Assembly (NCBI GenBank): GCA_900553655.1
Contig: USEQ01000092.1
Coordinates: 1-5,928, forward strand
DNA: 5,928 nt
Source of the DNA: an uncultured Slackia sp.
GTDB lineage: Bacteria; Actinomycetota; Coriobacteriia; Coriobacteriales; Eggerthellaceae
Reading direction: 5' to 3'
The notes beneath the pieces are model-generated. The model did not search any database. It had not been told where the DNA came from and worked only from the letters and a program-made list of their open reading frames with translations. A program made the translations under genes and the position numbers. Shown here piece after piece: positions 5,169-5,928 of the stretch; the first letter of the stretch is position 1, and every line of letters starts with the position of its first letter.

Positions 5169-5928
5169 CTAAGGACGAAAGCGGAAACGCGAGCATGCGG
5201 GGCATATTGTCCTGCCCTTTTCCTCTTTGAAGAAACGGCCGCATTTTTCACATCGTGCCACATGAATAGGATTGCACGCCAATGCCGGAATCTCCGACGT
5301 ATGCAATTCCGTCCAGCCTCCCAGATTGCCCTCCGGACAGCTCAGATAGCACAGCCCGCACTGTGTGCAGCGGCTTGCGTCATGGGCCAAAAACCGGGGA
5401 ACGGAATCGTCCGAGCAGCACGTCCCTTCGGCATCCTCTGCGAAAGACAAAGCGCCGTGCGGGCACATCTTGACGCATATGCCGCAACCGCGACACGCCC
5501 CATCTTCCGAAAGGGCCAGCCAGCGAACGACCGGGCGCTCTTCGAGAGGAAGCGATGCCAGCGCATCAAGCAGCATCGCCCGCGAACGGGAGACGGAAGG
5601 CAGCTCTTCGTTTCCCGATAAGCGAGCCGTGCCCTCTTTGACGCTGTCGGCAAAGGTCGAGAACAGACGACGCCGCTGCGCCCCCGACGCGCGGCCTTGG
5701 GCGTGCTCTTGCGCCAGTGCGGCTGGAATGCGGGGAAACACGCGGCGAGAAAACTCTTCGGACCCGTAGAAATCCTTGACGCGGCGAATCGTCTCCCTCA
5801 AACACGATGCCGCCTGGACATCGGGACAGGTTTTACAGGGGCCGGTTTTAAGAACAACGGGGATGCGCAGTGCAACTGCGGCAATTTCATCCCAGGAAAG
5901 CGAAGCAAGGCAGGAAAGCACCGCATCC
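5169..5928 (-). CDS. Multi-cluster 4Fe-4S ferredoxin-like protein with C-terminal zinc-ribbon motif, 5' end outside window (partial)
   Basis: The frame is open to the right edge, and the GTG at 5919-5921 lacks a supported context, so the protein almost certainly begins beyond the window; 252 residues are visible. Counting from that GTG, an N-terminal block holds C4 and GPCKTCPDVQAASC (C29, C32, C40), then an Arg-rich, Cys-free stretch (41-140). Two classical ferredoxin motifs follow: C143/C146/C149 with C153-Pro, and C185/C188/C191 with C195-Pro, separated by an insert containing the pair C168-C169. The tail carries C224-x2-C227 and C240-x2-C243, spaced like a zinc ribbon or rubredoxin-type knuckle. 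No signal peptide or membrane segment is visible, so it is probably cytoplasmic. An electron-carrier or assembly role is plausible, but I do not recognise a named family. It converges with the regulator, the stop codons lying ten bases apart, so it belongs to another transcription unit than dmsAB. Confidence 0.8.
   Translation of the reverse strand, partial: DAVLSCLASLSWDEIAAVALRIPVVLKTGPCKTCPDVQAASCLRETIRRVKDFYGSEEFSRRVFPRIPAALAQEHAQGRASGAQRRRLFSTFADSVKEGTARLSGNEELPSVSRSRAMLLDALASLPLEERPVVRWLALSEDGACRGCGICVKMCPHGALSFAEDAEGTCCSDDSVPRFLAHDASRCTQCGLCYLSCPEGNLGGWTELHTSEIPALACNPIHVARCEKCGRFFKEEKGRTICPACSRFRFRP

Noticed and set aside
3889..5172. 427-codon open frame on the plus strand overlapping the regulator
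   Set aside because: It is an out-of-frame reading of the regulator, His/Arg-rich with no membrane helices or motifs; the true frame has twelve helices and a complete HTH.
1..5928. CRISPR arrays, tRNA or rRNA genes, insertion sequences
   Set aside because: No regularly spaced repeats, cloverleaf-like or rRNA-like sequence, transposase motifs or terminal inverted repeats were seen on either strand.

Overview
The window reads like a G+C-rich anaerobic actinobacterium of the Eggerthellaceae type (Eggerthella, Gordonibacter, Slackia and relatives). This is judged from gene content and style: a DmsA/DmsB-type molybdenum reductase next to a LuxR-type regulator whose N-terminal part is a twelve-helix membrane domain, plus additional iron-sulfur proteins. 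Genus and species cannot be read from the sequence alone. The whole window is densely coding, with no stretch of 300 bases lacking a gene.

Layout from left to right. Positions 1-219 (minus strand) hold the first 73 codons of a second DmsB-like iron-sulfur subunit; it starts at TTG and runs off the left edge. Positions 220-356 are intergenic, with a hairpin terminator just after dmsB and a possible promoter for the downstream paralogue. Positions 357-995 (minus) are dmsB and 1010-3445 (minus) are dmsA, 14 bases apart and clearly one operon. Positions 3446-3619 form a divergent intergenic region with nested inverted repeats that make a good operator candidate. Positions 3620-5158 (plus) encode the membrane-anchored LuxR-family regulator. 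Positions 5169-5928 (minus) hold the 3' part of a multi-cluster ferredoxin-like protein that converges on the regulator with a 10-base gap and enters from beyond the right edge.

How the parts may work together. DmsA is a Tat-exported molybdo-bis-pterin enzyme with a predicted serine Mo ligand and one [4Fe-4S] cluster. DmsB is its electron-transfer partner. Together they would reduce an S-oxide or N-oxide type acceptor outside the cytoplasm during anaerobic respiration; the actual substrate is not determinable here. The divergent regulator probably senses a compound or membrane signal and controls the operon through the intergenic dyads. No DmsC-type membrane anchor is visible; another B-type subunit follows instead.

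The most notable points are a natural Cys-to-Asn replacement at the second cysteine of the third cluster motif of DmsB, which predicts a [3Fe-4S] cluster, the structured divergent promoter region, the tandem B-subunit arrangement with a terminator between the two, and the unusual architecture of the right-hand ferredoxin/zinc-ribbon protein.
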